Translations under genes and position numbers: made by a program | Assembly: GCA_035345895.1 (NCBI GenBank) | Contig: DAORDI010000025.1 | Coordinates: 1 to 33,436 of the forward strand | DNA length: 33,436 nt | Reading direction: 5' to 3' | DNA from: DAORDI01 sp035345895 | GTDB taxonomy: Bacteria > Spirochaetota > Leptospiria > Leptospirales > Leptospiraceae | The notes under the pieces: model-generated | The model's database searches: none | What the model was told of the DNA's origin: nothing | Seen by the model: only the letters and a program-made list of their open reading frames with translations | Shown: positions 8,830 to 16,853 of the stretch, one piece after another | Position numbering within the stretch: the first letter of the stretch is position 1 | How the letters are laid out: every line of letters begins with the position of its first letter

Positions 8830-8894
8830 TGCTATTGACAGTAAAAGAACAAACAGAAATTACAGAGAGATTGCAATTAGATCGATGAATCGGC
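8815..8894. repeat. Imperfect inverted repeat around the end of the DUF218 gene
   Basis: GCCGAATCGATCTA (8815-8828, containing the last codons and part of the stop) is mirrored by TAGATCGAT-GA-ATCGGC (8878-8894), with a two-base insertion in the second arm. The arms are about 50 bases apart. It could fold as a long stem after the gene, or be a remnant of a duplicated or inverted element. Confidence 0.35.
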
Positions 8895-9087
8895 ATCAAT
8901 CTCACTCTGAAAAGCGACCAATAGGATGAATGACTGCTGCTTTTTTTACGGGTCGTTTTTGGATTGGAGATTTTGAGAATTCTGAAGCCCTCAGTTTTTG
9001 AAAAGGAATGTGCTATCCGTTTTTTCTTGGATCAATGTAAAAAAAGATCTTATGAAGTATTCTGCCTGTCTAATTCTATTGAACACT

Positions 9088-9699
9088 ATGAAAACACTAT
9101 TCTTCCTTTTTGCCATCATTTGCTCATCAAACCTGAAATCTGAACAGGAATACTCTAAAAGCAGATACAGGCTCCTTGCCTCAGGAGGACTGTTTATCAA
9201 TGCAGACCTGCTTCCGATTTCCACTCAAGGTGATATCAGTTATAAGAAATCATACATAGGTGTTTTAGGACTGAATTATGATCTGCAGAAGAAGCTGGGA
9301 ATACTGAATCTGGAACTGGAGGGGCTCTTAGGAAAGCACAAAGGGGAAATGAATCATTCGGAACTTGGCGGTGTATTGGTAGCCAGAATTCCAAATCTGA
9401 TCTTAAAACCAATGAGTTTTGCTTTCGGGGAGGGACTTTCCTGGGCAAGTGAAAATCCTTTTTTGGAAAACAGAAAAAAAGGATGGGACAGAGGGAGCTT
9501 CAATACAGAAAACATTGAATCCAGACCATTTTTAAACTATCTGATGTTTGAACTGGACTATGGAATTCCTTCAATCAGTCTGCAGCCAAAGGTATTCGTC
9601 AGAATCCACCACAGATCCGGAATCTGGGGAACATTCTGCCCTCCTGATCCTCCCTGCGGATCCAATTTTCTGACCTATGGCGTAAAAGTATCTCTCTGA
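9088..9699 (+). CDS. Small outer-membrane beta-barrel protein, weakly PagL-like
   Basis: 203 residues from ATG 9088, which gives a compact signal peptide (MKTLFFLFAIICSS...). ATG 9052 and TTG 8998 are in frame upstream, but none of the three has a good ribosome binding site. The mature chain alternates polar and hydrophobic residues in short strands separated by Gly/Asn turns, as in an 8-strand barrel, for example SYIGVLGLNYDL and LNLELEGLLG. Near the C-terminus FVRIHHRSGIWGTF precedes a Pro/Cys loop (CPPDPPC) and a last strand GVKVSL. The H-x-R/S-G context recalls the His-Ser catalytic region of lipid A deacylase PagL and related acyloxyacyl hydrolases, but the similarity is short. An ordinary outer-membrane protein is equally possible. 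It stands alone between two gaps. Confidence 0.6.
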   Translation: MKTLFFLFAIICSSNLKSEQEYSKSRYRLLASGGLFINADLLPISTQGDISYKKSYIGVLGLNYDLQKKLGILNLELEGLLGKHKGEMNHSELGGVLVARIPNLILKPMSFAFGEGLSWASENPFLENRKKGWDRGSFNTENIESRPFLNYLMFELDYGIPSISLQPKVFVRIHHRSGIWGTFCPPDPPCGSNFLTYGVKVSL

Positions 9700-9737
9700 T
9701 CCGCTCAACTGTATACAAGTGCCTAAAGTCAGAATAA

Positions 9738-9759
9738 ATTGAATTGAAAATAATTCAAT
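9738..9759. promoter_or_regulatory. Palindrome upstream of dgt, possible operator
   Basis: ATTGAATT (9738-9745), spacer GAAAAT, AATTCAAT (9752-9759): a perfect 8-bp inverted repeat 19 bases before the dgt start codon. Size and position suit a repressor site or a small RNA hairpin near the ribosome binding site. Function is inferred only. Confidence 0.3.
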
Positions 9760-9778
9760 CAAGGGAATCATCGGCTGA

Positions 9779-10924
9779 ATGAGAACCCTGAAAGAACTTT
9801 ACGAAATAGAAGACAGTAAACTTTCTCCGCTTGCAGTCACAAACAGAGAATCCGAGGAAAGACTTTTTATAGAAGAACCTCACCCTTACAGGCTTCCACT
9901 GCACAGGGACAGAGACAGGGTATATCACAGTCGCGCATTCAAGCGTCTGGAATACAAAACGCAGGTATTCATCAATTCAGAAGGTGATCTGTTCAGAACA
10001 AGACTGACTCATACAATGGAAGTCGTAGGCGTATCCAGAACAGTGTGCATAGCATTAGGACTCAATGACAATCTCGCAGAAGTGATCGCCCTCTGTCATG
10101 ATCTGGGACATACACCGTTCGGTCATGCCGGTCAGGACATTCTTTCAGAACTTATGAAGAGTTTCGGCGGATTCGAACACAACAAACAGTCGCTCCGCAT
10201 TGTGCAGAAACTGGAAAACAGATATTCAGATTTTCCAGGACTCAATCTATGCAGAATGACTCTGATAGGCCTGCTGAAACACGGAGCCGCTTATGAAGAT
10301 TCAGACCTTCTCATTCTGAGGAATGAAAATGGACCGAGTCTGGAGGCGCTCATTGTCGATTATTCTGATGAAATTGCATATAATATACATGATATGGAAG
10401 ATGGACTGGAAAGCGGAATTCTGAGTACTGAAACACTTTCCGAAATTCCTCTCTGGGATTATTTCTGGAAAAAAGGATCTGCATTTGAAAGAGAGAACGG
10501 ATCGGAACTGCATACCAGAAAAACTTTGAGAAGCGTGATGAATGCAATGGTGACTGATCTGATTCAGAACATATCGGACCAGATTCAGGAGCATAAAATT
10601 CAGAGCAGAGAAAATTTTTCAGAACTCTGGCGTAATGGAAAAAGAATTATAAATTACTCAGAAAAAATGCAGTCAGAAATTCTGAATATGAAACGCTTTC
10701 TGAACGAAAAACTGTACCAGAATCCTGCAGTAAAAAACAAGTCAGACTACGGAAAAAAAATAATTGAAAGGCTGTTTTATTTTTTCCAGAAAAATTTTTC
10801 TGAGATTCCTGAGTCCTACAGAGAAAGAAATACTGAAAGCAGGGAAAGGATCATCTGTGATTATATTGCAGGAATGACAGACAGATATGCAGAAAAGAAA
10901 ACTACTGAATACGGACTGAATTGA
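9779..10924 (+). CDS. dgt: Deoxyguanosinetriphosphate triphosphohydrolase-like protein
   Basis: 381 residues, normal for the shorter bacterial dGTPase class. These enzymes hydrolyse dGTP/dNTPs to the nucleoside plus triphosphate and adjust dNTP pools. The HD metal site is complete: RLTHTMEV (first His), CHDLGHTPFGHAG (HD pair and following His), and DYSDEIAYNIHDMEDG (distal Asp). The N-terminal signature HRDRDRVYHSRAFKRLEYKT is intact. ATG 9779 is preceded by AAGGGA at slightly long spacing. The stop overlaps the TTG start of topA (TTGA), so the two are probably translationally coupled, a link between nucleotide pool control and DNA topology. Confidence 0.93.
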   Translation: MRTLKELYEIEDSKLSPLAVTNRESEERLFIEEPHPYRLPLHRDRDRVYHSRAFKRLEYKTQVFINSEGDLFRTRLTHTMEVVGVSRTVCIALGLNDNLAEVIALCHDLGHTPFGHAGQDILSELMKSFGGFEHNKQSLRIVQKLENRYSDFPGLNLCRMTLIGLLKHGAAYEDSDLLILRNENGPSLEALIVDYSDEIAYNIHDMEDGLESGILSTETLSEIPLWDYFWKKGSAFERENGSELHTRKTLRSVMNAMVTDLIQNISDQIQEHKIQSRENFSELWRNGKRIINYSEKMQSEILNMKRFLNEKLYQNPAVKNKSDYGKKIIERLFYFFQKNFSEIPESYRERNTESRERIICDYIAGMTDRYAEKKTTEYGLN

Positions 10925-12741
10925 AACTTCTGATTGTTGAATCACCCGCAAAGATAAAGACTTTTCAGAAAGTTCTCGGTTCCGAATTCATTGTTTCCGC
11001 ATGTTTCGGGCATGTGGCAGACCTTCCCAAAGGTGAATTCGGGATAGACATCGAAAAAGACTTTCAGCCGGAATGGAAACTGCTTCCTAAAAAATCTGCA
11101 TTGATAAAAAAGCTGAAAGCGGATGCAGGCAGATCTGAATCTGTATATCTTGCAACTGACCCTGACAGAGAGGGCGAGGCAATTGCATGGCACCTGCAGA
11201 GGCTTCTGGGAAAAAGAAAATATTTCAGAGTAAGATGCACTGAAATTACTGAATCAGGAATCAGAGGTGCAGTTCATAACCTTTCTGAACTCAGAACAGA
11301 GACTGTAGATTCTCAGATCTCAAGAAGGCTTGCAGACAGAATTATCGGATACAGAATCAGTCCTAGACTTTGGGATATCAGAAGCGGACTTTCTGCAGGC
11401 AGGGTTCAGTCAGTCGCTCTGAAATGGATAGTGCACAGAGAAAGAGATATCAGAAAATTCATTCCTGAAGACTATTATGAAATCAGTCTTAAGACAGAAG
11501 TATCCGGCATTCCTCTTCTTTTCAGATTCGTTCAGAAAAATAATCCTTCCTCGGCAAAACTTACAGAAGAAGAAAAGAACAGAATCCTTTCAGAATTCAG
11601 ACTGACCGAAATTCAAAGCGGAAAAGATGCGCATCTAATGCCTCCCGCTGAAATAAAAATCATTTCACAAAATGACAAAATCATTAAAAAATATCCCCCT
11701 CCTGCATTTACAACCTCCTCTCTGCAGAAGGAGGCATATGCCAGATTCAGGATGCCTGTTGCCAAAACAATGCGAATTGCACAGAAACTCTATGAGGGCG
11801 GAACGGAAAAAGGCGGTCTCATCACCTATATGAGAACAGATTCCACTCGAGTCAGCACTGAGAGAAAAAACAGGGCACTGAGTTATCTTAAATCCGAAGG
11901 ATACACTGATTTTTTCTTCAGAAAACAGAAAGACAATGCATCCTCACAGGATGCCCATGAGGCAATTCAGCCTGTAAATCCTTATCTGGATGAAAAAAAA
12001 CTTTCAAATACTCTTTCCAGGGATGAGCTGCAGATCTATTCACTGATCAGAAACAGATTTCTGGAAAGCTTCCTTCCTCCGGCCGTTTACAGGGAATATA
12101 AGTGGACCGCAGAATCAAAAGGATTTGCCCTGACCGCTTCAAAGGAATTCTGCACTGATCCGGGCTATCTGGCTTTCAGAAGGGAAAAAACTGCAGAGAA
12201 ATATCATGATTTTCAGATGAAAAAAAATGATATTCTCATTTCGAAGATTATGAATATGAAGAAGGACAAAACGGAGCCTCCCCCCAGGTTTACAGAAGCC
12301 TCACTGGTGGACAGACTGGAGAAAACAGGAATCGGAAGACCTTCGACCTATTCATCAGTCATCGAAACGCTTCTGAAAAGAAAGTATGCTGAAAGAAGAG
12401 AAAAATCCCTTCATCCGACTGATCTTGGTGAGAGGGTAATTGAAAGGATGGAAGAAGAGTTTTCATCCATTATTGAAGACGGGTACACAGCGCAGCTGGA
12501 AAAAGAACTGGATGAAATTGAATCGGGACAGAAGAAGAAACTTGTATTCCTTTCTGAATTTTACAGCAAATTTCTGGAAATGCTGGGCAATGAAAAAAAA
12601 CTTAAAAAAAATATAAAAAAGGAGAAAACCATCTGTCCTCTCTGTGGACAGGGACATCTCATCAGAAAAATCACGAAGAAGGACAAAAGTTATCATATGT
12701 GCAGCAGGTACCCGGACTGCGAATATCTGGAATATCTCTAG
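10921..12741 (+). CDS. topA: DNA topoisomerase I (type IA)
   Basis: 606 residues. It relaxes negatively supercoiled DNA through a transient 5'-phosphotyrosine. The TOPRIM start is clear (LLIVESPAKIKTFQKVLG; acidic triad ATDPDREGEA at about residues 78-87). The core follows with SAGRVQSVALKWI and the active site GLITYMRTDSTR, with catalytic Tyr at residue 303, then DAHEAIQP and TGIGRPSTYSSVIE. The C-terminus keeps a single Cys4-type zinc element (CPLCGQ...CSRYPDC) where many homologues have three or more, making the protein short. The TTG start at 10921 overlaps the dgt stop by four bases and gives the expected N-terminus. No clear terminator is seen before the DinB gene. Confidence 0.96.
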   Translation: MKLLIVESPAKIKTFQKVLGSEFIVSACFGHVADLPKGEFGIDIEKDFQPEWKLLPKKSALIKKLKADAGRSESVYLATDPDREGEAIAWHLQRLLGKRKYFRVRCTEITESGIRGAVHNLSELRTETVDSQISRRLADRIIGYRISPRLWDIRSGLSAGRVQSVALKWIVHRERDIRKFIPEDYYEISLKTEVSGIPLLFRFVQKNNPSSAKLTEEEKNRILSEFRLTEIQSGKDAHLMPPAEIKIISQNDKIIKKYPPPAFTTSSLQKEAYARFRMPVAKTMRIAQKLYEGGTEKGGLITYMRTDSTRVSTERKNRALSYLKSEGYTDFFFRKQKDNASSQDAHEAIQPVNPYLDEKKLSNTLSRDELQIYSLIRNRFLESFLPPAVYREYKWTAESKGFALTASKEFCTDPGYLAFRREKTAEKYHDFQMKKNDILISKIMNMKKDKTEPPPRFTEASLVDRLEKTGIGRPSTYSSVIETLLKRKYAERREKSLHPTDLGERVIERMEEEFSSIIEDGYTAQLEKELDEIESGQKKKLVFLSEFYSKFLEMLGNEKKLKKNIKKEKTICPLCGQGHLIRKITKKDKSYHMCSRYPDCEYLEYL

Positions 12742-12817
12742 GAAGTCGGTAAAAAACTCCGCAAAATTCACTTGAATTAATAAAACTCTTCCTGTCTGCT
12801 GATTGCAGAGGAATAAA

Positions 12818-13324
12818 ATGGAACTGAAAAAAATTCTACTGGAAGAGATTAAGGAAGAACACAGAAACACAAGAAAAATCCTGGAATCAATACCCGTATC
12901 GCAGGGTTCATGGAAACCGACCCCAAAATCAATGTCCCTGATCCATCTTGCTGCTCATATGGCTGATTTATTTTCTTATTTGGAAATCATACTGAGCACT
13001 AAGACCTTTGATCTGGCAGAAAGCAGAACCCCGATAGATTCAATCAGAGAAAAACAGGTGATCCTTTCTGAACTCGATGCCTGTGTCAAAAGAGGAACAG
13101 ATCTTCTGGAAAAAGCAACTGATGAGATACTGAACGAGGAATGGACCTTTCAATTCGGAGGACAGATAGTATCTAAAATGAGCAAGGCAAAATCGATCAG
13201 ACATACTGTATTCAATCATATGATTCATCACAGGGGACAGCTGACAATGTTCCTTCGTCTTCTGGATATCAAGGTTCCCGGGATTTTCGGGCCGACAGCA
13301 GACGAAATGCCTGCGAATGACTGA
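12818..13324 (+). CDS. DinB/YfiT-like putative metalloenzyme
   Basis: 168 residues. ATG 12818 is fixed by AGAGGA (12807-12812). The sequence fits the four-helix-bundle DinB superfamily: SLIHLAAHMADLFSYLE supplies the first metal His, and NHMIHHRGQLTMFLRLL supplies the typical C-terminal pair. The C-terminus (VPGIFGPTADE) matches the usual ending of this family. Members bind a divalent metal and include thiol-dependent S-transferases and many uncharacterised proteins; substrate is not predictable. It is likely cytosolic. It lies 76 bases after topA on the same strand and ends at a hairpin shared with the convergent nusG-like gene. Confidence 0.85.
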   Translation: MELKKILLEEIKEEHRNTRKILESIPVSQGSWKPTPKSMSLIHLAAHMADLFSYLEIILSTKTFDLAESRTPIDSIREKQVILSELDACVKRGTDLLEKATDEILNEEWTFQFGGQIVSKMSKAKSIRHTVFNHMIHHRGQLTMFLRLLDIKVPGIFGPTADEMPAND

Positions 13325-13337
13325 TTTTTCAACTGAC

Positions 13338-13356
13338 AGCGGCCTGGACGGCCGCT
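13338..13356. terminator. Bidirectional hairpin between converging genes
   Basis: AGCGGCC (13338-13344), loop TGGAC, GGCCGCT (13350-13356): a GC-rich 7-bp stem between the DinB stop and the stop codon of the minus-strand nusG-like gene, which it overlaps. T-rich sequence lies outside the stem on the plus side (TAAATAAATT), with a TTTTT run on the other side. It probably ends transcription from both directions. Confidence 0.6.
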
Positions 13357-13867
13357 AAATAAATTCATCTATATTTTCCTTTGCAATTTCCATTGTCAGT
13401 GCAGAATTCACTGCAGGAATGTTGACAATCACATAATAGCTGTTCTTCACCTTTTCTATCACTGCAGTTTTTCCAGCGAAAGGTCCCGACCGAATGCAGA
13501 CTTTCCTGCCTTTCTGAAACATCCTTTCGCGATCAAGCTTCATCTTGTCAGGATAAGATTCTATAAAAAACTTCACCATTTCAATATCATCAGCTGGAAT
13601 CTCGCAGGGAGTTCCTGATGTCGTTACAAAATTGACTGAATGACTGTCTTTCAGCACTTTCAGAGAATCCTTTTCATAGTCCAGAAACACAAACAGATAG
13701 GAGGGAAATACAGGCATTTCCAATGTCTTGACTCTGTCCGACCATTTCCTCTTCTGAGCAAGAACAGGAAGATAAGTGGTAATATCTATCTTCCTTAAAT
13801 TTTCCTGAAGCTTTTTTTCTGATTTGGGTTTGGTATACACAGCATACCATTTCTGCACAGAACTCAT
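13355..13867 (-). CDS. Specialised NusG paralogue (RfaH/UpxY/LoaP class)
   Basis: 170 residues. The N-terminal NGN domain (about 1-105) is clear: WYAVYTKPKSEKKLQENL, a TYLPVLAQKRKWSDR stretch, and PVFPSYLFVFLDY. A short linker leads to a KOW domain (about 115-168: KGRKVCIRSGPFAGKTAVIE). The KWSDR...PVFPSYLFV pattern is that of UpxY/LoaP/RfaH-type paralogues rather than housekeeping NusG. Those proteins ride on RNA polymerase and stop early termination in particular long operons, usually for polysaccharide or natural-product synthesis. ATG 13867 overlaps the stop of the upstream gene (ATGA), so it is translated as the last member of the Lpt-containing operon. Its position at the 3' end instead of the 5' end of an operon is unusual. 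Confidence 0.85.
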   Translation of the reverse strand: MSSVQKWYAVYTKPKSEKKLQENLRKIDITTYLPVLAQKRKWSDRVKTLEMPVFPSYLFVFLDYEKDSLKVLKDSHSVNFVTTSGTPCEIPADDIEMVKFFIESYPDKMKLDRERMFQKGRKVCIRSGPFAGKTAVIEKVKNSYYVIVNIPAVNSALTMEIAKENIDEFI

Positions 13868-14457
13868 TTTACAATCTTGACAGACTCTATCTCACACCAG
13901 GTTCTTTTCATTGGAACTGAATTTCCTTCAGAACCCATTGTCATCGGATACTGCTCATAAGGTTCAGGACTTTTGGAATAATAAGTGCATTCAACTTCTA
14001 CTTTCTTGTTAATGTATGTCTTAAGTCTGTCGGAAGTCCAGGCCCTGCCAGGTCTCAAAATTACGTCACCGTCCTTCTGGGGAATATAGTATTCCTTTCC
14101 CAGGTATGCATCTACACTCTTAGCCGAATTTTTTAAAGGAGTAAAAAGAAGTTTTCCTTCAAGTTTCATTTTTTTACCGTTTTCTAATGCACTTTCATTC
14201 GATTCCATTTTCTGAGAGTCAGTACCGACAGCATCATTCAGAAATTTTTTCAGCTTCTCAGTTGGAACACATTTGAATTCTGCATTCAGATAGCCTGATT
14301 TTTTTATGACTTTTGCTGCAGCGGTCTTTGATGAAACAAACTCTTCACATCCGACCTTGATCCCGTTCTCCTGAGAAAATCTGTGATAATCCTGAATCCT
14401 GATTTCTTCACCGGATTTATCAGAAAGAATAATCATAATAAACATTAATATTTCCAT
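13864..14457 (-). CDS. Small unknown protein in the Lpt/NusG operon
   Basis: 197 residues, not recognised. ATG 14457 follows GAGG about nine bases upstream and five bases beyond the stop of the cysteine lipoprotein, so the two are tightly linked. The first 11 residues are hydrophobic (MEILMFIMIIL), too short for a standard signal peptide. It may be a truncated signal or a membrane-touching N-terminus. After a helical, Lys-rich first half, residues about 98-197 look like a compact beta domain: KLEGKLLFTPLKNS, then YIPQKDGDVILRPG, SDRLKTYINKKVEVECTYY and CEIESVKIVK. The order 'strand, cargo loop, L-x-x-YI-xK-V-x-V' recalls small OB-fold domains, but this is only a shape argument. It overlaps the nusG-like gene by four bases. 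Confidence 0.65.
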   Translation of the reverse strand: MEILMFIMIILSDKSGEEIRIQDYHRFSQENGIKVGCEEFVSSKTAAAKVIKKSGYLNAEFKCVPTEKLKKFLNDAVGTDSQKMESNESALENGKKMKLEGKLLFTPLKNSAKSVDAYLGKEYYIPQKDGDVILRPGRAWTSDRLKTYINKKVEVECTYYSKSPEPYEQYPMTMGSEGNSVPMKRTWCEIESVKIVK

Positions 14458-14462
14458 TTTTA

Positions 14463-14720
14463 TTACCTCGTGCTGGAACTTGAGCTGGAGCTGGTAGTTC
14501 TGTAACAGCTCCTGAGACAGACAGAATAATAATCGTCACAGAGGAATGCGGCAAGTGCAGTTTTCGATGTTGTGTCCTGAGACGCTGACGAAGACTGCTG
14601 AGGCAGAAACCCAACTAGACAGATTGCAGATCTTGTGGAACAGTCCGATCTGCAGATCTGATAATAACTTTTGCCGCCGCAATTTAAGAAGACGAGTATG
14701 GACAGAATTACAATTTTCAT
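14463..14720 (-). CDS. Tiny lipoprotein with mirror-symmetric cysteines
   Basis: 85 residues. ATG 14720 is supported by GAGGGA eight bases upstream. The N-terminus MKIVILSILVFLNC ends in a lipobox-like FLNC, giving lipidation at Cys14 followed by GG. The mature part has six more cysteines arranged symmetrically: C23-x3-C27-x6-C34, a 26-residue middle, then C61-x6-C68-x3-C72. The tail is almost pure Ser/Thr (TTSSSSSSSTR). Such C-x3-C pairs on facing helices are found in disulphide-stapled helical hairpins. I recognise no family, so the function is unknown. The protein should sit on a membrane facing the periplasm or outside. It lies 57 bases after the LptA-like gene and five bases before the next one, within the operon. 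Confidence 0.65.
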   Translation of the reverse strand: MKIVILSILVFLNCGGKSYYQICRSDCSTRSAICLVGFLPQQSSSASQDTTSKTALAAFLCDDYYSVCLRSCYRTTSSSSSSSTR

Positions 14721-14777
14721 TTTGGATATCCCTCTCAGCTCATTAGACCAGTATTTGCATAAAAATAAAGAAAGAAA

Positions 14778-16145
14778 TCATTTTTTAGCAGGAACGATTC
14801 CGAGACCGTCAGTCAGGAGTACCTTGTTCTCCTCAGGATAAATGATAATCTTTCCTGATCGGACAGTGCTCCCTTCTTTTTCCAGTGTGGGATTTCCTTC
14901 CACAACCAGCTTTTTTTCCTCTTCAAAATACGTCCCATAATCTCCGCGAATGATTGACTCTTCCGATTCAATGACCACATTTCCGCGAGCTACCATTTCC
15001 TTTCTTTCTCCAAACCGTTCCAGTTCCACACATCTCAAAGTCGATTTTACCTCGCCCTCTTTCGACAGAAATTCTATCTTTGGCTCTTCTGTTATATGAG
15101 TGTATTTTTCATCCTCAAAATGTTCAAAAAGCTTCCCTGACATTCGTACATTGTTCACTTTGTCGGTAAATACCACCTGATCCTTGGCTTCAAGATTTTT
15201 ATAGTCTTTTCCCTTTGCCTTCAGATATGCTCCGCTGTATTCATAATCCTCTCTGAAAATTCTGGCATTCCCGAAAAATCCTGCATAAGAATCAGTTTCA
15301 GTTCCTGAATAAGATTCCATTTTATCACCGGTCATTACTGTAACTGTTCTTACTTTTTCCTTTTTTTCCGATTCAGTCTCAGCCTTTTTTGCGCCTGGAA
15401 CAGAGTCTTCCTTCACTTCAAAAGATAACCTGGCAAGCAGAGTATCTTTCTCTATAGAAGTAGTCTTTGTATCCGTATTGTACACAGCCTTTTCTCCTGT
15501 AATGAAAGTTTCCTTTCCGAAAACAAATGGATGATTTTCCATTACAAGTTTGTCTTCCTTTTCATAAAAAACTGCTGTCTCCGATATGACAGTATACTCT
15601 CCGTCCTCCATAATGACTCCTCCTTCGAGAGATGTCTTATTTTCGAGAAGATATCTTTTCATATATGGGGCAGTGATTTTGGTCAGCTTGTTCGAAGAAT
15701 TATAATACTGAAGGATCGGTCTTCCCTGCATTGTGATCAGTTCCTGAATCTTGTCGTAATCTGCCTTTGCTGCCTTGAATGTAATTCTGTTTTCCGGATC
15801 TTCTACTTTGACTCCTCCGTGCAGATGTCCAAAGATAGCGTCCTCGCCGATCACTTCAATTTTATAGGAAGTGAGTCTGACTTTTCTGTGCTGAATCCAG
15901 GCTCCTTCTGAAAGAGAGTAGACAGTCATCGGAATTCCCTTGTAAGGTTTGGTCTCCTGGGTCAGCGACCCTCCTCCCCAGCCTGCAGGAATGTTCTTTT
16001 TAGGTTTATTCGTTTTTTCTAAATTAGGTTTTTCTGATGTACCGCCGTCAATTACGGGAGTTTTTCCAAAATAGGGCATCAGAAGAGGCGGTCTTGCTGT
16101 ATGAATGAAAAAGATGCAGAGAACAGGGGCACACAGTTTTTTCAT
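14778..16145 (-). CDS. LptA/OstA-like LPS transport protein, extended
   Basis: 455 residues from ATG 16145, which sits one base after the lptC-like stop, with AAGGA nine bases upstream. The N-terminus MKKLCAPVLCIFFIHTARP is a signal peptide. The rest alternates short beta strands of the OstA/LptA beta-jellyroll type. Segments such as VRLTSYKIEVIGEDAIFGHLHGGVKV, YTVISETAVFYEKEDKLV and IIRGDYGTYFEEEKKLVVEGNP are the repeating 'a-x-G-n-V-x-i-x-x-x' units, occurring in at least two or three blocks. Typical LptA is about 180 residues, so this is a long version, possibly bridging more of the periplasm or replacing several stacked monomers. In the Lpt pathway these proteins form the groove carrying LPS from inner to outer membrane. 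The immediate LptC-like neighbour strongly supports this role. Confidence 0.75.
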   Translation of the reverse strand: MKKLCAPVLCIFFIHTARPPLLMPYFGKTPVIDGGTSEKPNLEKTNKPKKNIPAGWGGGSLTQETKPYKGIPMTVYSLSEGAWIQHRKVRLTSYKIEVIGEDAIFGHLHGGVKVEDPENRITFKAAKADYDKIQELITMQGRPILQYYNSSNKLTKITAPYMKRYLLENKTSLEGGVIMEDGEYTVISETAVFYEKEDKLVMENHPFVFGKETFITGEKAVYNTDTKTTSIEKDTLLARLSFEVKEDSVPGAKKAETESEKKEKVRTVTVMTGDKMESYSGTETDSYAGFFGNARIFREDYEYSGAYLKAKGKDYKNLEAKDQVVFTDKVNNVRMSGKLFEHFEDEKYTHITEEPKIEFLSKEGEVKSTLRCVELERFGERKEMVARGNVVIESEESIIRGDYGTYFEEEKKLVVEGNPTLEKEGSTVRSGKIIIYPEENKVLLTDGLGIVPAKK

Positions 16146-16146
16146 C

Positions 16147-16731
16147 TCATTTGTCCTTGAAAGGATTATCCGTTCCCACAGTGACACCCTCCGGATGAAT
16201 GATCTTGAACTTGTTCAGACTGTTGTCTGCCTCCAGTCCTCTTCCGCGAATCACCGTTTTCCCTGTTCTGATCACTACCCTTTTGTCGGAAGTGAGAAGT
16301 TCCTTTGCTATATTATAGTCCATCTCTTCTCCGGTCAGTTCCTTCCCGTCGTTTGTCCTGATGTAAATATTTCCGGATACTTTCAGTATTTCATTCTTTC
16401 TGTCCAGATATCCCTTGTCGGCTTTCATTCTGGACTTCGACTTTCCCTTTTCAAGCTGATCGGCTTCAATCTTGTAAAGAATTGTCCTGTTGTCTTCCTT
16501 GAAAAAATAGGTTTCTTCGGCCTTGAGCTTCCAGAGCATTTCACCCTTGTCGTTCACTGAAATTCTCTGATAGTTCCTGATGGTAATGGCCGATCCGGAC
16601 TCTCTGTCTCCCTCGACTCTTTCAGCCTTGTTCTTTTTGCAACCCGCAGAGATAAATATAAATAAAAATAAATATAAAATATTTTTTCCGGAAAAAAACG
16701 GAGCAGACGGCCGACCGAGAAACTGTTTCAA
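16147..16731 (-). CDS. lptC: LptC-like lipoprotein of the LPS exporter
   Basis: 194 residues if begun at TTG 16731. The open frame continues to a TTG at 16857 overlapping the upstream stop (TTGA), but that start would give a 70-residue preamble before the lipobox and would run through the terminator-like hairpin at 16745-16771. From 16731 the protein begins MKQFLGRPSAPF, a hydrophobic stretch LYLFLFIFISAGC follows, and lipidation would be at that Cys. The periplasmic part matches the LptC fold: DKGEMLWKLKAEETYFF, then KADKGYLDRKNEILKVSGNIYI, LTGEEMDYNIAKELLTSDKRVVI and IRGRGLEADN. LptC couples the LptBFG ATPase in the inner membrane to LptA. Classical LptC keeps an N-terminal helix rather than a lipid anchor, so the Cys is a variation. 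It is followed by the LptA-like gene one base on. Confidence 0.8.
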   Translation of the reverse strand: MKQFLGRPSAPFFSGKNILYLFLFIFISAGCKKNKAERVEGDRESGSAITIRNYQRISVNDKGEMLWKLKAEETYFFKEDNRTILYKIEADQLEKGKSKSRMKADKGYLDRKNEILKVSGNIYIRTNDGKELTGEEMDYNIAKELLTSDKRVVIRTGKTVIRGRGLEADNSLNKFKIIHPEGVTVGTDNPFKDK

Positions 16732-16744
16732 TATCTGATTTAAA

Positions 16745-16775
16745 AATGAATATCCGCATCGGATATTCATTTTTT
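16745..16775 (-). terminator. Hairpin upstream of lptC: intrinsic terminator or attenuator
   Basis: AATGAATATCCG (16745-16756), loop CAT, CGGATATTCATT (16760-16771): a perfect 12-bp stem. Read on the minus strand it ends in a run of five U (two within the stem). The plus strand also shows six T. It stands between the DUF1330-like gene and the lptC-like gene inside what is otherwise a tight operon, so it probably reduces read-through into the Lpt genes. It may be a target of the NusG paralogue encoded downstream. Confidence 0.6.
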
Positions 16776-16853
16776 CCAATATACTGCCGTACTTAAAGAG
16801 TATGTCTTTCATATCTGAATACAGTTTCAGGATACTGCTGAAAAATCTCTCTG

